NCBI GenBank assembly: GCA_036362985.1
Contig: JAYGXS010000008.1
Span: forward strand, 13,086,143-13,150,142
Source: Ligula intestinalis
Taxonomy: Eukaryota; Platyhelminthes; Cestoda; Diphyllobothriidea; Diphyllobothriidae
Reading direction: 5' to 3'
DNA length: 64,000 nucleotides
Shown here in pieces: positions 23,767 to 35,600 of this stretch. The translations under genes and the position numbers were made by a program. The notes under the pieces were generated by a model, which made no database searches, was not told the DNA's origin, and saw nothing but the letters and a program-made list of their open reading frames with translations. Position 1 is the first letter of the stretch. Each line of letters begins with the position of its first letter.

Positions 23767-24149
23767 CGCGGACTGTAACTAATTGCAGTTTAATTTGTTA
23801 GACATGGTTAAAAAGTTAATTGTTCTTGAAAACATCCCACAGTCCGACGACGAACTGGGAAACTAGCCTTGAAAATTCACAGATACCTTGGAATGCCCAT
23901 TTTTCAACACCTTAGAATTTGTAATTCCTACCGACACAGACAAACTTCAATTTCACCGTCTTCTTTATGCATTTTTCCCTTCACGCGGCATATTGATGGG
24001 ACGTTCGAGTACACTGTGAGCGCAAAGTACTATGTCTCTATGGGACAGCAATGCAGAATGCAAGTTACTTTTTAACCCCTAGTCATCCACTATGCGTTCT
24101 GCAAACTCTGGTCATGTCACAGATTGAATATCCTCCCTGGGGCCTGCTG
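23767..24149. other. PLE-3 downstream sequence, no recognised motif
   Basis: Presumed 3' tail of PLE-3 and beyond. No HHR core, second repeat copy or gene identified. Confidence 0.4.
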
Positions 24150-24910
24150 ATTGAAATTGCCTGTCTCATGGCGCATGGCGTATAGGTTCACAGGCAGTCA
24201 CGTAACTGCAAAGAAGTTTGACCAACATTTTACCCAAGTGATCAGTGATGGGAATGGTCATCTCAAATTGCGTACAATACATCGTCTAACTGCCAAGAGA
24301 AGTGAATACGCGCGTTCGAGGAAGCAGTTCGGAAGATGAGGCGATTACTCGATTAAGGTCTATTATTTTCCTTACAATTAGAATTCTGTCGAGGATCCTC
24401 AATCGTAGGTAACCGCAGAATGGTGTGCGATATGCGCAGATAGGTGTGAAACCTTCACAGATTGCTCAATATTTATAGTTTTAGCGGTCATCCGCGTGCG
24501 TACAATAATTATCCGCTCATGGAGCCACCGATTGGGGTCTTAATTGGTGCGGTCGTGGCTTGACACTTCGCGTTTGACTCGATACTTGCCGCGAGTTCCT
24601 TGTCAGTGTCGGATACTGTTTGGTAATTGCGTGACAATTATGCTCGCTGGCGTCAGAGTTGTTAACTGGGTTCGGACCTTCCCACGTGACTGATTCGCTT
24701 GCTCAAGTAATGCCTCAGTGCACAGTATGTGAATGCCAAACCATTGCACTTGGTGATGGGGTGGAAGCTAGAGAACCATAAGTCGACAAGCTCGCGGCTC
24801 ACCCGGTTTTTACGTCAAGTGAGGATTTTGGCTTCGTTAAACACTACAATATTGTCGCATCCGTCGAGTGAATCAGAAACGTCAGGAAAATAAAACTGTT
24901 GTTCCAGCGA
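24150..24910 (-). mobile_element. Family A PLE: EN end and tail on minus strand with a reversed HHR half at its 5' edge
   Basis: From about 24850 downward the minus strand reads IVVFNEAKILT, NRVSRELVDLWF, ITKCNGLAFTYCALRHYLS, the end of the EN. The tail continues with words shared with 8360-8688 (CACGCAATTACC, CGCGAAGTGTCAA, ACGCGGATGACC) to a decayed HHR-like segment near 24365-24410. At 24850-24910 the opposite strand carries CAGAAACGUCAGG and AAAATAAAACTGTTGTTCC, the 3' half of an HHR-like tail, facing the other way. It fits the inverted-tail architecture seen at 7850-8688. Confidence 0.75.
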
Positions 24911-25621
24911 TCGTGGTTTTTTCAAAACATTGTCCAACTGATGAAATGTAAAGAGAGGAATTGAACGGATGAGCTTGTCCGTTTTGTCCATTAAACTGAC
25001 TTGAGGCGCAAAATTATGCTTTCTTAAAATAAACTTCAGCGAAAAAGGCACATAATTTAAAAAAAATAAAAAATTTCCACGACATCCAAGAAGACACGCC
25101 TGTTGAGCCATCAAATAGCATTAATGCTATTCAGACACCTTTTATTTATATCGATTCAGAGGAAGGAGCATTTCCTAATGCCCTCAAGTAACGAAAAAAT
25201 AAGCAATGGCATTGTTTTGGCAAAATAATGATGGATTCAGATAAAATCTTATTTTTTGCACATCTGATATGTTGCGTGCAGTGAAAATAGGTGATAAAGG
25301 TATGCGGCTATTCTACGTTTTAGTAAAGAGCAGATAACGAGCGTTCTCAAGCATACGTATAAACTTCCGCTAAATGCTGTCCCTTTTCCCCTTCAAAATA
25401 TTTGCTGACCAAAGTGAAAGAAAGGGCGCAGGAAATTATCAATTTTCGCAAAATCTACGCACAGACGCTGCCAGTCTGTTAGGCATTTGCAATCTTAAAA
25501 CAGAATCTAGCAGTGAACATATGTGCTGTAAAGTTCTCCAGTTTACATAGAACGATGAGTTTTACCCCTTATTTTATAAGGGTCACGCAACTTGCCAAAA
25601 TGCCAATTTTATCCTGACTTA
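24911..25621. other. No recognised gene
   Basis: AT-rich. A 99-residue minus-strand frame (24815-25114) begins in PLE EN sequence and continues through unrelated sequence, so it is not a gene. Confidence 0.5.
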
Positions 25622-25650
25622 GCCACCGAAAAACGTAAAGAACGGAGATA

Positions 25651-25750
25651 CAGTAATCGCCGGCTATTAAGCCCACCTCGGGCCCAGACCAAATTGGGTT
25701 TAAGAAGCGGCGGCCTTAATAACCCTGGGCTTAATAGCCGTCGACTACTG
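25651..25750. mobile_element. 100-bp MITE with about 24-bp terminal inverted repeats
   Basis: Ends are CAGTAATCGCCGGCTATTAA and its reverse-complement counterpart ending in GTCGACTACTG. 22 of about 24 terminal positions pair. The interior has further TTAAGCCC/GGGCTTAA words. Ends beginning CAGT with a TATTAA inside recall pogo/Tc1-type elements, but no clean TA duplication is seen. An 11-bp perfect inverted repeat (GCCACCGAAAA, 25622-25632 and 25751-25761) flanks it. Confidence 0.65.
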
Positions 25751-25762
25751 TTTTCGGTGGCG

Positions 25763-27486
25763 TAATGTCCAAATAAGTGTATTTGCAACATCAAAATTGT
25801 TGTAGAATGTTTGTACTTCTTCTTTTACGTATTAACTGGTAACTTTTGTTGTGGAGGTTCATTTTATGGCCAGTGGGTTGGTAAGTTTGGTTGATTCGAA
25901 AAGCATGATCTCGGCAGATGGCTGCATTAGCAAGAATGTCTTAAAACTCAGTAATATGGCAAATTTTTTGAAAATATCTTATTTTAAAGGTTGGTTTAGC
26001 GGAATTCGTATAAGTGGTAAGACGTGCAGCACTCATTCAAGAGCGATCTGAACCCCGTCATAATAAAACGCCTGACTTAATAACAAAGGAATAAAATGGA
26101 AACTATTTCATCTTAATGTAAAAATATTCCTCCTTTTTGATTGCATTGAATAAATCCATTGAACCTTACATAAGTCACTGACCGGTATTCTCACATTATA
26201 TTTTATTAAATACGTTACTGCTGTAGTATCTAAACCGACGCAAGCATGCAGAAATCTAGTTGTGCTAGACCAACATATTTTGAGTCGAATACAAAATGAA
26301 TAAAAAAATGAGAATCAATGTTCATCAACATATTTAAAATTCGGGCTGTTTGATAACAGCCCTTCTTTATACCACGCGGTATATGAAAGTTCCTAGAGCC
26401 AACAAATTCACAGAATAATTGTTTATTCTAGTGCTGTTTTATTCACTTGTTTTCTGCATTCAAAAAGTTGATTTATATTTGAAACTTAGCTCCATTCAGA
26501 ACCCTTAATCTTTCAAATTTCCACTTTTCTTTAATTACTGTTGTTTCTCAGGAACGTGATATTACATCATTAGCTACGACATTTCTTCTTTTTTGTTACA
26601 ATATTTACATTTTAAGTGTAAGACTTGTGGAGACCCGCCTTGGACTGTTCTTGCGAACTGGGCAGTTTTAAGTAAAATTCTTTGTATTTCATGAGTTACG
26701 ACAAGCAATTTTCTTTTCTTAGGAATGCATATTTAAATTTTAAAAAGGCTGGATGTAATTGCTTCAGCCAACTTATTGTTTCATTATACACAACTTTCAG
26801 AGCTGCCTTATCGGATGCCCATTTTCGTCCCAAATTCCAGGATAAAACCAATCTTTTTAGTGTCCGCAGATGGTGCAGGTACAGATGACTAGGGATTACT
26901 TATTATACACAAAAAATTAATCAGTAAATACCGCGTTATATTTGATACAACCAGTAAGAAGCTGTTTAATCTGTCGCGTAAAAGCAAAAACGTAAAATTA
27001 CCATAAAACGCGAGTTTAAATAAGTTCAAAACTGTTTACCCTTTTTATCGAGTAACAAAGGTCAACCGGGCAATTCCTATAAGTTTAAATCTGCCGCATA
27101 CTACATTTGCAATACTTCCAGAGACTAGGATCATAAAATGAGAAAGTGCTTGTGCTGTTACTTACATTAGTGCAACCCGTTTTATGGGGCGTATGCAAGC
27201 CAGACGATTGGTTAAATTTACTGCTCAACAAACGCTTGAGTTTTGGTCGGATTGGCTAATCAGAAGACAGAGAATCGACAGTAGATGAGCGTGTTTAAGC
27301 AGCTGATCCTTACCTCTCTCAATGTCGTATTTAGCACTTCTCGCGTGCATGCAAACATGTCTTCTAACAGTGGACAACACCTAGGCAATCTAGGTCAGTA
27401 GAAAAGCTTCATTGTGGAACTCGTATGACAAGCAGTGAGCAGTGCGTTAACCTGTTACATGTTTTGAATGAACATTTTTACATCTA
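25763..27486. other. No recognised gene
   Basis: AT-rich intergenic or intronic sequence. Small frames at 25851 and 26682 lack motifs and splice support. Confidence 0.5.
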
Positions 27487-27759
27487 ATGAATGGGCGACA
27501 AACTGTTACAACATCAAATGGACTTCCCAAGACCTATCCGCTCAAGACAGCTGAGAAAATTTGCACATGCAATTGTACATGCAGACGACGCAAAACAAAT
27601 CGCAGGAGCTCACGACTGCCAAACACGGAGGCCTTTTCTCTAGCTGCCGAAGACATTCAAGTCCTACTGTCCGAGGATTTCACTGTTAACCAGATGGGTG
27701 GCCAGGCATATGAGACGGACACTGCGATTGACCAAAACAATTACCAGCCAGCTGTAAAA
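27487..27759 (+). CDS. Candidate 3' part of an exon of an unidentified host gene
   Basis: The plus-strand frame is open from about 27472. At 27760 it meets a good 5' splice site (AAA|GTGAGC), in phase 0. The translated end is acidic and polar (SLAAEDIQVLLSEDFTVNQMG), preceded by a basic, Cys-bearing stretch. No clear 3' splice site with a pyrimidine tract was found upstream, so the left edge is arbitrary: it could be a first coding exon starting at the ATG 27487. Linked to the exons at 29778 and 39502 by strand and by shared phase 0. No domain recognised. It could also be a chance ORF. Confidence 0.4.
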
Positions 27760-28185
27760 GTGAGCCGCTATTTTCGAGTGATTATGAAAATCTTAAAAAA
27801 CGTATGTTCCACAATGCAAAATAATGGAGTAGGTTTTATATATGTTTAGATATTCGTTGGGCAAAAAAACACCAGATTTGCTTCTCTCAAGAGCATAGAA
27901 TCTGTGGTGAAATGAAAAAGCAAAATAATGTCAAAATTTGCAGGCAATGCGAACCTTAACTTGTCAACTTAAACTAATGTTTGTATCATGTTATCTTCGA
28001 GTCGTAAAATTAGCCCTCAACTGCTAATAAAATTCTTACTTGTCATCTATTTGAGCGGAAAACTTACATCAGGATCTTATTTCACAGTTTACTTGGATAT
28101 CATTACCTGAAAATTATTTCACTTCCGATACGTCCAGCAAACATATTATAATATGAGTTTGTGCGCTTTTCCGATCCAGTGAAGC
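27760..28185. other. Intron-like sequence
   Basis: AT-rich, no feature beyond the donor at 27760. Confidence 0.35.
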
Positions 28186-28325
28186 CCGTGGTGCCGTGGT
28201 AGAGTATTGAACTCAAAGACAAAAGGTTCCGGTTTCAAGTTTTTGGCATTTCAACCTTTGAGATTGGATTTGACTAACAGATGACGGCTTATAACCCAGA
28301 AACGGTCATTTCGGTCTCTTTTTGT
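28186..28325 (+). repeat. tRNA-derived SINE, copy 1
   Basis: The head GTGGTGCCGTGGTAGAGTAT carries an A-box-like element and GGTTCCGGTTTCAAG a B-box-like element. The body GATTTGACTAACAGATGACG, then CCAGAAACGG and TCATTTCGGTCTC, matches the minus-strand copy at 37376-37530. Confidence 0.7.
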
Positions 28326-29777
28326 TTTTTGGTTTGTTTTTTTGGATCCATTTAATCCTAGTATTATATGTTTGGGAACATGCTGATTGGGATTTCGACT
28401 TGCTTACTTTTATAGTTTTTCTGCACAACATTTTACATAATGCATAAATAACTGCAATTTTGAAGCATATACGCACTTTATATCGAGGATTAAAAAAGAC
28501 AATATACGTTTATGTTTATTAAATGAATGTAACTTTGGCCCAAAATCTTCCACATGCAGTCGCTAATATGAAAGAAGCGTGCCATGTGCCCTCCAAAAAT
28601 TGTTGGAAAAGTACTAAGAGGATTTCAGAACTTCGGAAATGATGCTTTTTACAATGAAGTCGATTGAACTATTGTTGATGTAATTATTTTCTAAAAATCG
28701 GGTCAACATGGCGATCTAATTTCTAAATAACTTAATCTACTTGTTTAAAAGGTGAAAGATTTTTCTATGCAATTTGGTAAGTTTCTAAACATTTATCACA
28801 TTTATTATGCGGGAACCAATAGAAATAAGGTACGAGATAAACGACTATTGTCCGTGCTTTGTACAGAAAACTGCCACGATTGGTACCTTCAGAGTATAGT
28901 AACATGGCGCGACAAGTGTGTATGTTGGAATAGAAGTACTCAACTGGGACACCCACATATATCGACAAACACACGATTTATTAGCAGGCCTTTGGGTTTT
29001 GTGTTGCCACTTACACATTAACCGTGGCTGATAAGATAACACAGTGGACGTTAAACACAAGTAACTGTTTATTCGGGAAAAATGGGCCTTGCAATGAAAT
29101 ATCGCCGTTGACCAATTCCGCTCCATGAGAACACACGGCTATATGGTGTCAGGACGAAATTGCATGAACTTCAGAATTTGCGATGCAAAACTTTCCCACA
29201 TTCTCCACATGCAGCCGATTTTCGCATTGGCTGACTAATATCTCCTTTCAAACTATATTTTAGGCAGCACTGCAGCAGTCAACACCGCAAGGATCTTCTT
29301 GAAGAAGCAAAACTGACCTTGATAATCGCTGACAGCGATACATATTTGTTCAGGGATGGCAAACCAATATATTTTACCACACTATACATAAGCAGTTCAA
29401 GAAATATTTTTTGTTCTGCTAGTATATTTCGAACATTCCTTACCCGAATCATGCATTTACTGTTTAAGAAGTATTCTGTGCATGTATGCCTAAATGATAC
29501 TGAGTCTCCACTTTAAAAAACCTATCAATATATCAATGTTCTTGCAAAGTTCTCAGAAAGAAATACACGTTCTTCAAAAAGCCAAGCAAGGGTAACCGTA
29601 GGTTAACGATCAGTTCCACGTTGAATCTGTGTGCCAAGACATGGAAATTCTCAATGAAAATCATATTTATATGTCTGTGTAATTGCGTTGTCTGAACTTC
29701 GACAGCACCATTTTGCTTTTGACAATAGGATAGAAGCGGTTTAATTATTTTCCTTCACTGTACTTGTTTTAAAATAG
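28326..29777. other. Intron-like sequence, no supported exon
   Basis: AT-rich. A good 3' splice-site-like sequence occurs at 29261-29263 but no matching donor follows in an open frame. Small frames at 28752-29021 and 28845-29126 overlap on opposite strands and look random. Confidence 0.45.
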
Positions 29778-29915
29778 AACACAACTGAAGCCACAGAACG
29801 TGCGGAAGAAAATGAGACGCGACAAAGAGCTGAAAACATTCTTACAGCGCTTTCCGAACTCTCACATCTGCGGTTAAGAGGTCAGGAATTGTCAAGACTT
29901 ATTGAAAGCCTACAG
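29778..29915 (+). CDS. Internal coding exon, 46 codons, coiled-coil-like, unidentified gene
   Basis: A pyrimidine-rich tract and AG at 29776-29777 precede it, and CAG|GTAAAG follows at 29916. The 138 nt between are open with no stop in exactly phase 0 at both ends. The peptide is rich in Glu, Arg, Leu and Gln (ATERAEENETRQRAENIL then LSELSHLRLRGQELSRLIES), with heptad-like hydrophobic spacing that suggests a coiled coil. The combination of both splice sites, open frame and composition is the best exon evidence in the window. Protein identity not recognised. Likely neighbours are 27487-27759 and 39502-40203. Confidence 0.65.
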
Positions 29916-30317
29916 GTAAAGCAAACATATATTTCAAAATAGTGTTATATGCATGCATTAAAATGGCTTGAGGCTGCTCTCGACGCTTAAAATGACCTAA
30001 GAAGAATTGACAGTTTGCATAACACGCAACACAACCTTAAGGATATCGTTCTAAAGAGTCGAACTAAGTGGGCCACTGTGTCCGCAGATATTGGATTGAG
30101 CTGGTAATTCATGTTTTGTTGAGGGCTTCGGAACAGATTTTGAACCAAACGTGACAAGGAATGTGGCGCCTTCTCACAGAAATTGTTATGTAAAGTGTTT
30201 GGATGAAAACAGTCAAATATCATTAGATTATCCTATCTATGACACCATATTGTAAATTCGATTGGAAATACTTAGTGCGATGTAATGTTTATAACTAATG
30301 CAAATATACAGTACGGC
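29916..30317. other. Intron-like sequence
   Basis: No feature recognised between the exon donor and the foldback repeat. Confidence 0.4.
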
Positions 30318-31270
30318 GAGTGCTGCAAGAAAATGTCCGCAGTTTGAAAAAGACCGGAACATCACTCGCCAAAAAAACAGAGAGTACGGTTAAAAACTGT
30401 TTATCATGCGGTCAAATTTAAATTATTTTCAGTCACACTAGGTTGCTGACTCTGTGATGAGCATTTTTCTGACCGCTCCAAAAAAATTGATTCAGTTAAA
30501 GAGAGTGACTTAAATCATATGCATTTTATCATTGATTTTGACTGCCATTATATATTAAAAAATATATTTTCTAGAAAGCATGCACAAACAGATCTTCTCT
30601 TGTACTTGTTCGATAGCCAATAAAGCTTTCTCTTTATTTTATTCATAAAAAATAATTCCAGCGGTTTTAAAAATGTGTCTAGGTTTCCAAATTATTTTGA
30701 AACCTACTGACTGCTAGAAATAAATTGTAGTTTTAAAACTTACTGCCGTTCTCGTCCTGTTAAAGGAGAAATACGTTCTTGGCTTCGGTTTGTGGAAGTA
30801 GTTGCATAGGTCTTACAGAATTTTGTAATAGACGTCGAAATTGCTGTATGTATCAGGAGCAGCATTATTAAATTGACGGATACGATGAATTATGCATGAA
30901 TACCACACAGTCGTAAAAAACTCAAAATATGAAAATTTTTAAAACCAAAGGAAACCTTTTAAGAATAAAATTTTAAGAAGCGTAATTGGCTATCAAATAA
31001 GAACATGAGACGATTTTTTCGTATATACCTTCCATAAAATATATTTGAAATCAATGATAAAAAGGCATGCTGTTAAAATAGCCACATTTTATAGAATCAG
31101 CTTTTTAGCAGCGGTCAAAAATGAAGCTCATCACAGAGTCGGCATCGTAGCGTGACTGAAAATAACTTAAATTTGAATGTACGATAAACAGTCATAAAAA
31201 CCTACTCAGTATTGCTTTGCGAGTGATTACCGGTCTTTTTCAAATTGCGGAATGTTTCTTGCAGCACCTA
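30318..31270. repeat. Large foldback repeat: arms of about 350 bp, loop about 250 bp
   Basis: 30318-30680 pairs with the reverse complement of about 30930-31270. Shared words along the arms include TGCTGCAAGAAA, TTTGAAAAAGACCGG, ATTTTCAGTCAC, GACTCTGTGATGAGC, TTTTATCATTGATTT and GATAGCCAAT. Identity looks roughly 70-80 percent by eye. No PLE coding match was found in arms or loop. May be a foldback transposon, a MITE derivative, or another inverted dimer of an unknown element. Confidence 0.78.
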
Positions 31271-32089
31271 CCATATGTTATTGAAGTCCTGAGACTATCC
31301 CGGCTTTTAAATATGTGACTTTCCGTCCGCTTGGAAAAAACTACAGTTTGCAATGTCTGATTAGGATATATTTTGAATATTGATGTTCGATGCACTCACT
31401 CACACATAGAAATATAAATTGGAAAGTAAACGTTGTTGTTATAGTTCAAAGAAGCACAGTCATTTACCTTTCCTATATTTCTTACTTTTACTCCAGCTCT
31501 GCCTGGAAACTCAAACTTAAGTAACACTTATAAACTTAGCTTAACTTTTCCTGGAATTGGGCGAAAACAAATGTTACTATGAGCGCTTCCTATTCCTAAA
31601 GTCATTCGTTCTGTGCATTTTTCTGTATGTGTTTTTTTATATTTTCAGACAATAGTTTTATTGCATAGCTATCGGTATAAGCCGAAAGATGTAATTAAAC
31701 ATTCGAACGGCACAAAGAATCGACTGCTACCATCGAATTTTTCATTTTTTTAACCTTCATAAAAGACTGTATTTCTGTTTGCAATCGAAAGATACCCTTT
31801 GGCAGGTATACAATTGGTAATTAATTTGCTGCTACCACACGAGTAGAAGGTGCATTTTTTGGGAACTTTTTTTTCAAAATAAATTTATATTTCTGAATGC
31901 ACCCGAAATACTGCAGACAATCCCTCCTTATCATGCAGTTCATCTTACCTGAGTGAGCGATCCTAAGATTTACCTGTCCTATAATTAGTTTTTTTAATCC
32001 GCTTAGGTTCTTATTCCTGGCCGAAAACAAATTTGATAATTTTATGGAATAGGATGGCGTAATTTACTTGAGCGAAAGTTTCGATGATC
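31271..32089. other. No recognised gene
   Basis: AT-rich. No motif or splice pair supported. Confidence 0.45.
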
Positions 32090-32340
32090 CTGTTGCCTTC
32101 AGCACTGCATGTCAGCTTAGGTTAAACCAACCTCGGGCATCATGTGGGCCGCAGGCCATGTGGTTTGCCGTAGGCAACGAATTAGAGCTCTGAAATGCAC
32201 GCTCAAATTATTTTGAGGGCGGCGTTGAGGACCTTCCCCGAGGGTGTTGCCCGGGGACGTGGATAAAAAGCCTCAGTCAGTTAACCGTCGCTCGGCTCAG
32301 GGGAAATCGCGATAGAAAGGAACTGATTAGCCAGGAAGGT
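32090..32340. other. GC-richer island with hairpin potential
   Basis: GGGCCGCAGGCC and CCCCGAGGG..CCCGGGG can form short stems. Composition contrasts with the AT-rich flanks. No coding or known repeat match found. Confidence 0.3.
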
Positions 32341-32734
32341 TGCATTGCTGTTACTCTCAGTTTTACCTAATAATTTATTTTAAAAAGGTTGCAGACTAGA
32401 AAAATTTACTATAAACACTTTTGTTTTTCTACTTATGTTTGAGCACGAAGTCCTTTTAAGCCCTAAACGAACGTATTGTTGAAATTGCTCGCGTTTATTA
32501 GGTGAAGTTTATTCAATGGATGCTCCTTTTATATCCGTTGAACTTTTGTTCAATATTATACCTCTAGTGCGTTTGACTAACACCACTTCTGTTGGGAAAA
32601 GTAATCATTCCCAGGGAAAGTAATCATTTTACTGTTAATCAACTCATTCTGATAAAACATGATGCAAACGTCAAAGTCAGTACTATGCAGACATGCTTGC
32701 CAATTGACTGACTGGTAATTCAGAAAATGAATTG

Positions 32735-33400
32735 GTGATAATTCTCATCAGGCCTTTACATTTATATGGTAATTAATTAAATAAACTGTGGGGGTTGGTA
32801 GAAAAAAAGCGGTTGTGAAGGCAGGGGGAATGTTAGGGACCAGAATGGGTCAAAATCTGATAAGCGGTAGGAAGAGGAACTGGTAATCAGCTGAGATGCT
32901 AAGCTGCTGGCTGTTGGATTAGCAGCTTATGACCATGGTAACTGTGGTAGCGCGACGAAATTGTTTTGGGCGCACAGAACCGGTTGGCGTAGCCTGATCG
33001 CGGCCGCTTCTGCCGTAGCCAACAGACTCTGTCCAATAAATGTTGAATAACTTGTGGGTACCTCGTAGATCACTTGGAGGTCCTACTGGCATCAACGCGA
33101 TGGTCAGAGTCTACCAGATGCGCTAGAATGGAAATTTTTACATCTTTTAGTTAGCCCTTTCCTATCTATGCTGGAATGTGTTCTCGTACTCCTTTGGACA
33201 AACGCCGGCTCTTGCGACTGACCCCAGAGGGGTAGGTGAATGACCAGATGCAAAAAGAGGTGGTCTGGGGTTGCAGTTTGTCCTTGATCTCTCTGTATAG
33301 GATGGCAGCAGTCGAGAAGAGTACGTGGGCGTTGGCTGCTGGGAAGGTGGTTGCTACAGCTTGACTCAAGTGCTCCTTATAATTTCGCTGGGTACGTCCC
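32735..33400 (-). pseudogene. PLE family N endonuclease and tail, minus strand
   Basis: Minus-strand blocks: VATTFPAANAHVLFSTAAILY, IKDKLQPQTTSFCIWSFTYP (the CIYxFTCxCG position of the EN), RRLSKGVREHIPA, then after a stop SILAHLVDSDHRVDA. The YIGRT motif is missing through a deletion. The tail (32990-32735) carries GCGCACAGAACCGG, ATATGGTAA and GGCCTGATGA words shared with 60848-61627. Stops and the loss of YIG make it inactive. Confidence 0.8.
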
Positions 33401-34179
33401 CTTGAAATTGGACCCTGATAAATATTTGCTTCTTCATATATGTATAATTCCACGCAAGCTAGAAGCAAACACTTTGTATGTGCTAGTTTTCCTTAGTATT
33501 TTGTTTTGAATACAGGCTGCTTGATTCTCGCGGCCAACGGCGGGAATCCGTAGGTATGCTTTTTTTAAAAAGCTGAATATATTTGTGAGGTTATTCGATT
33601 GGATATGCATTTTTTCCTGCAAAGGACTTTTGCGGATCGAGCCGTTGACCAGTGGAACAAGCTGGTAATTTTTTCAGTTTAAGACATCTTAATGTGCCTC
33701 TTTTATTTATTAATACACCAGTACAGACTTTGTGTCACATTCGCAGTAAGGATTTACATTAAATGAGGAATAAGGGTTAAGCGTTTCCGGACGAGTTAGT
33801 TACAATATTAATGCACTGGACTAGAACCCCTTTCCTGTAATGTATCACAAAATCGCCCCTGTTAAGTGAACCAGACGTGCATATACCCGCGTCATATTTG
33901 AACGGCCATGCAAGTAATTGTTGCCCCAGGGCATGATTGATAACCTTCACAAAAACAGAAGTTGTTTGTTAGATGCTAGGTGGTTGCCAATCATTACGTT
34001 TCCTTACGACATCTTACACACAGAGAAGCATTTGCTTTTTAATGAAAGCGTAAGTCTGCAATTTTGAGAAAATCTGTCTCCATACTGTTTTACGCTAGAA
34101 TAAATAAGAGATTTAAAAAAGAGCGAATAGACAATAGGGAGGCTATACTGGCCATTTCTGACTTTTCGTCGCCATTAGT
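33401..34179. other. No recognised gene
   Basis: Intron-like AT-rich sequence between two PLE fragments. Confidence 0.45.
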
Positions 34180-34530
34180 CATACCCAGCCCCAAGTGATG
34201 CGCTAACTGAGGCTCGAACTCGCGAAATTTCGGCAACGGGACAATCTGCAGTGGTCTACAGTATACCATGCCAAAATTGCAGTGCAAGGTATGTTGGTGA
34301 AACAGGTAAATGCATCTGCACAAGACTGCATGAATGCCAACTTGCAGTTGATCACGAGGATAAATTGTCACTGGTATACGCCCACATGGACGGACGAAGC
34401 ATAAGTTCGCTTTCGACAACGCCAAATGCATCGGCCGATCCAACGACAAGATGACCAGATTGGTGCTTGAAAGTTAGGCATCCGTTGGCACAATCAACAG
34501 AAATATTGATTAAAATCCAGCCTATCAGGC
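34180..34530 (+). pseudogene. PLE family C GIY-YIG endonuclease, copy 1
   Basis: Linker remnant THTQPQVM-like near 34185, then VVYSIPCQNCSARYVGETGK (VYS at about 34254, YVG at about 34287), CTRLHECQLAV and LSLVYAHM in an open frame to about 34390. A frameshift follows, and the C-terminal block HKFAFDNAKCIGR, MTRLVLES, stop, TINRNI continues in another frame to about 34530. Both EN signature motifs are present but the frame is broken. Confidence 0.88.
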
Positions 34531-34970
34531 CCTCCCGAAAAAACTCTAATCAGCCCCAAAGAGTCCGCCGCCGCCGGCGCTAGCGAGCGACTTACAAGTT
34601 CGTCAACAGTGGTCACCGACGCGGCAGAGGAGGAGAACTAATCGCGAATCGAACGGCCGACATGAGTCATCAATCCACTGACGAGCCCAAACATGTGAGC
34701 TGGGTCCGCACTTTGAATGCCCTCGGTCCAGCCACCTGAGTATGGAAGGAGAGCCGATAGTAGCCGATCAAGTGCACGCGAACGCACGCAGACCTGATGG
34801 CGACAACAACAGATGGACAGGCGATGGGGATGTAGGAGGACGGGCAGACTTGGCCGGAATCGTCCTGGCAGGCGGTCACCCGTTGGGGACCTCTGACCAC
34901 CACACGAACTTTGTTTCGTTCGGAAGTCTATTCGATCGGTGTTCGCACATTCCTGAGTGAATATATACCC
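34531..34970 (+). mobile_element. GC-rich tail of family C PLE
   Basis: Sequence of much higher GC content than the surroundings, ending with a 65-bp motif (34905-34970, GAACTTTGTTTCGTTCGGAA ... CCTGAGTGAATATATA). The same motif occurs on the minus strand at 40258-40320 next to (TA)n. Part of it repeats the text after the EN copy 2 (CGGCGAGCCCAAAC-type words). Confidence 0.65.
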
Positions 34971-35011
34971 GATCAGCAGTGACAGCAAATGGCAGGTGGC
35001 GAGGCGCTGAT

Positions 35012-35411
35012 NNNNNNNNNNNNNNNNNNNNNNNNNNNNNNNNNNNNNNNNNNNNNNNNNNNNNNNNNNNNNNNNNNNNNNNNNNNNNNNNNNNNNNNNN
35101 NNNNNNNNNNNNNNNNNNNNNNNNNNNNNNNNNNNNNNNNNNNNNNNNNNNNNNNNNNNNNNNNNNNNNNNNNNNNNNNNNNNNNNNNNNNNNNNNNNNN
35201 NNNNNNNNNNNNNNNNNNNNNNNNNNNNNNNNNNNNNNNNNNNNNNNNNNNNNNNNNNNNNNNNNNNNNNNNNNNNNNNNNNNNNNNNNNNNNNNNNNNN
35301 NNNNNNNNNNNNNNNNNNNNNNNNNNNNNNNNNNNNNNNNNNNNNNNNNNNNNNNNNNNNNNNNNNNNNNNNNNNNNNNNNNNNNNNNNNNNNNNNNNNN
35401 NNNNNNNNNNN
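35012..35411. other. Assembly gap, 400 N
   Basis: Exactly 400 unresolved bases. Flanked by two copies of the same PLE segment in the same orientation, which is a likely reason the assembly broke. Any frame reading through it is meaningless. Confidence 0.99.
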
Positions 35412-35600
35412 TTCGAAAACGCCGAAGACATCGGCCGATTCAACGCCGAATGGCCAGACTGGTGCTCGAAAGTTGGTCCCCCGTAGACACAATCAATAGA
35501 AATGTTGACTTAAATCCAGCTTATCAGGCCCTGCGTAGCAGACTTCAATCTATCCAGCCAAGGCCCACCACGGCAATGAGTGATTTACAGCTTCATCAGT
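35412..35600 (+). pseudogene. PLE family C endonuclease C-terminus, copy 2
   Basis: FENAEDIGRFN, RMARLVLESWSPVDTINRNV, then NPAYQALRSRLQS. This is a better-preserved version of the block at 34393-34530. The copy begins at the gap edge, so its catalytic part is unseen. The open frame extends to about 35662 into tail sequence. Confidence 0.85.

Noticed and set aside
29261..29516. Possible exon after the good 3' splice site at 29261-29263 (QHCSSQHRKDLLEEAKL in one frame)
   Set aside because: No usable donor follows before stops, and the frame needed would not be phase 0 as in the neighbouring exons.
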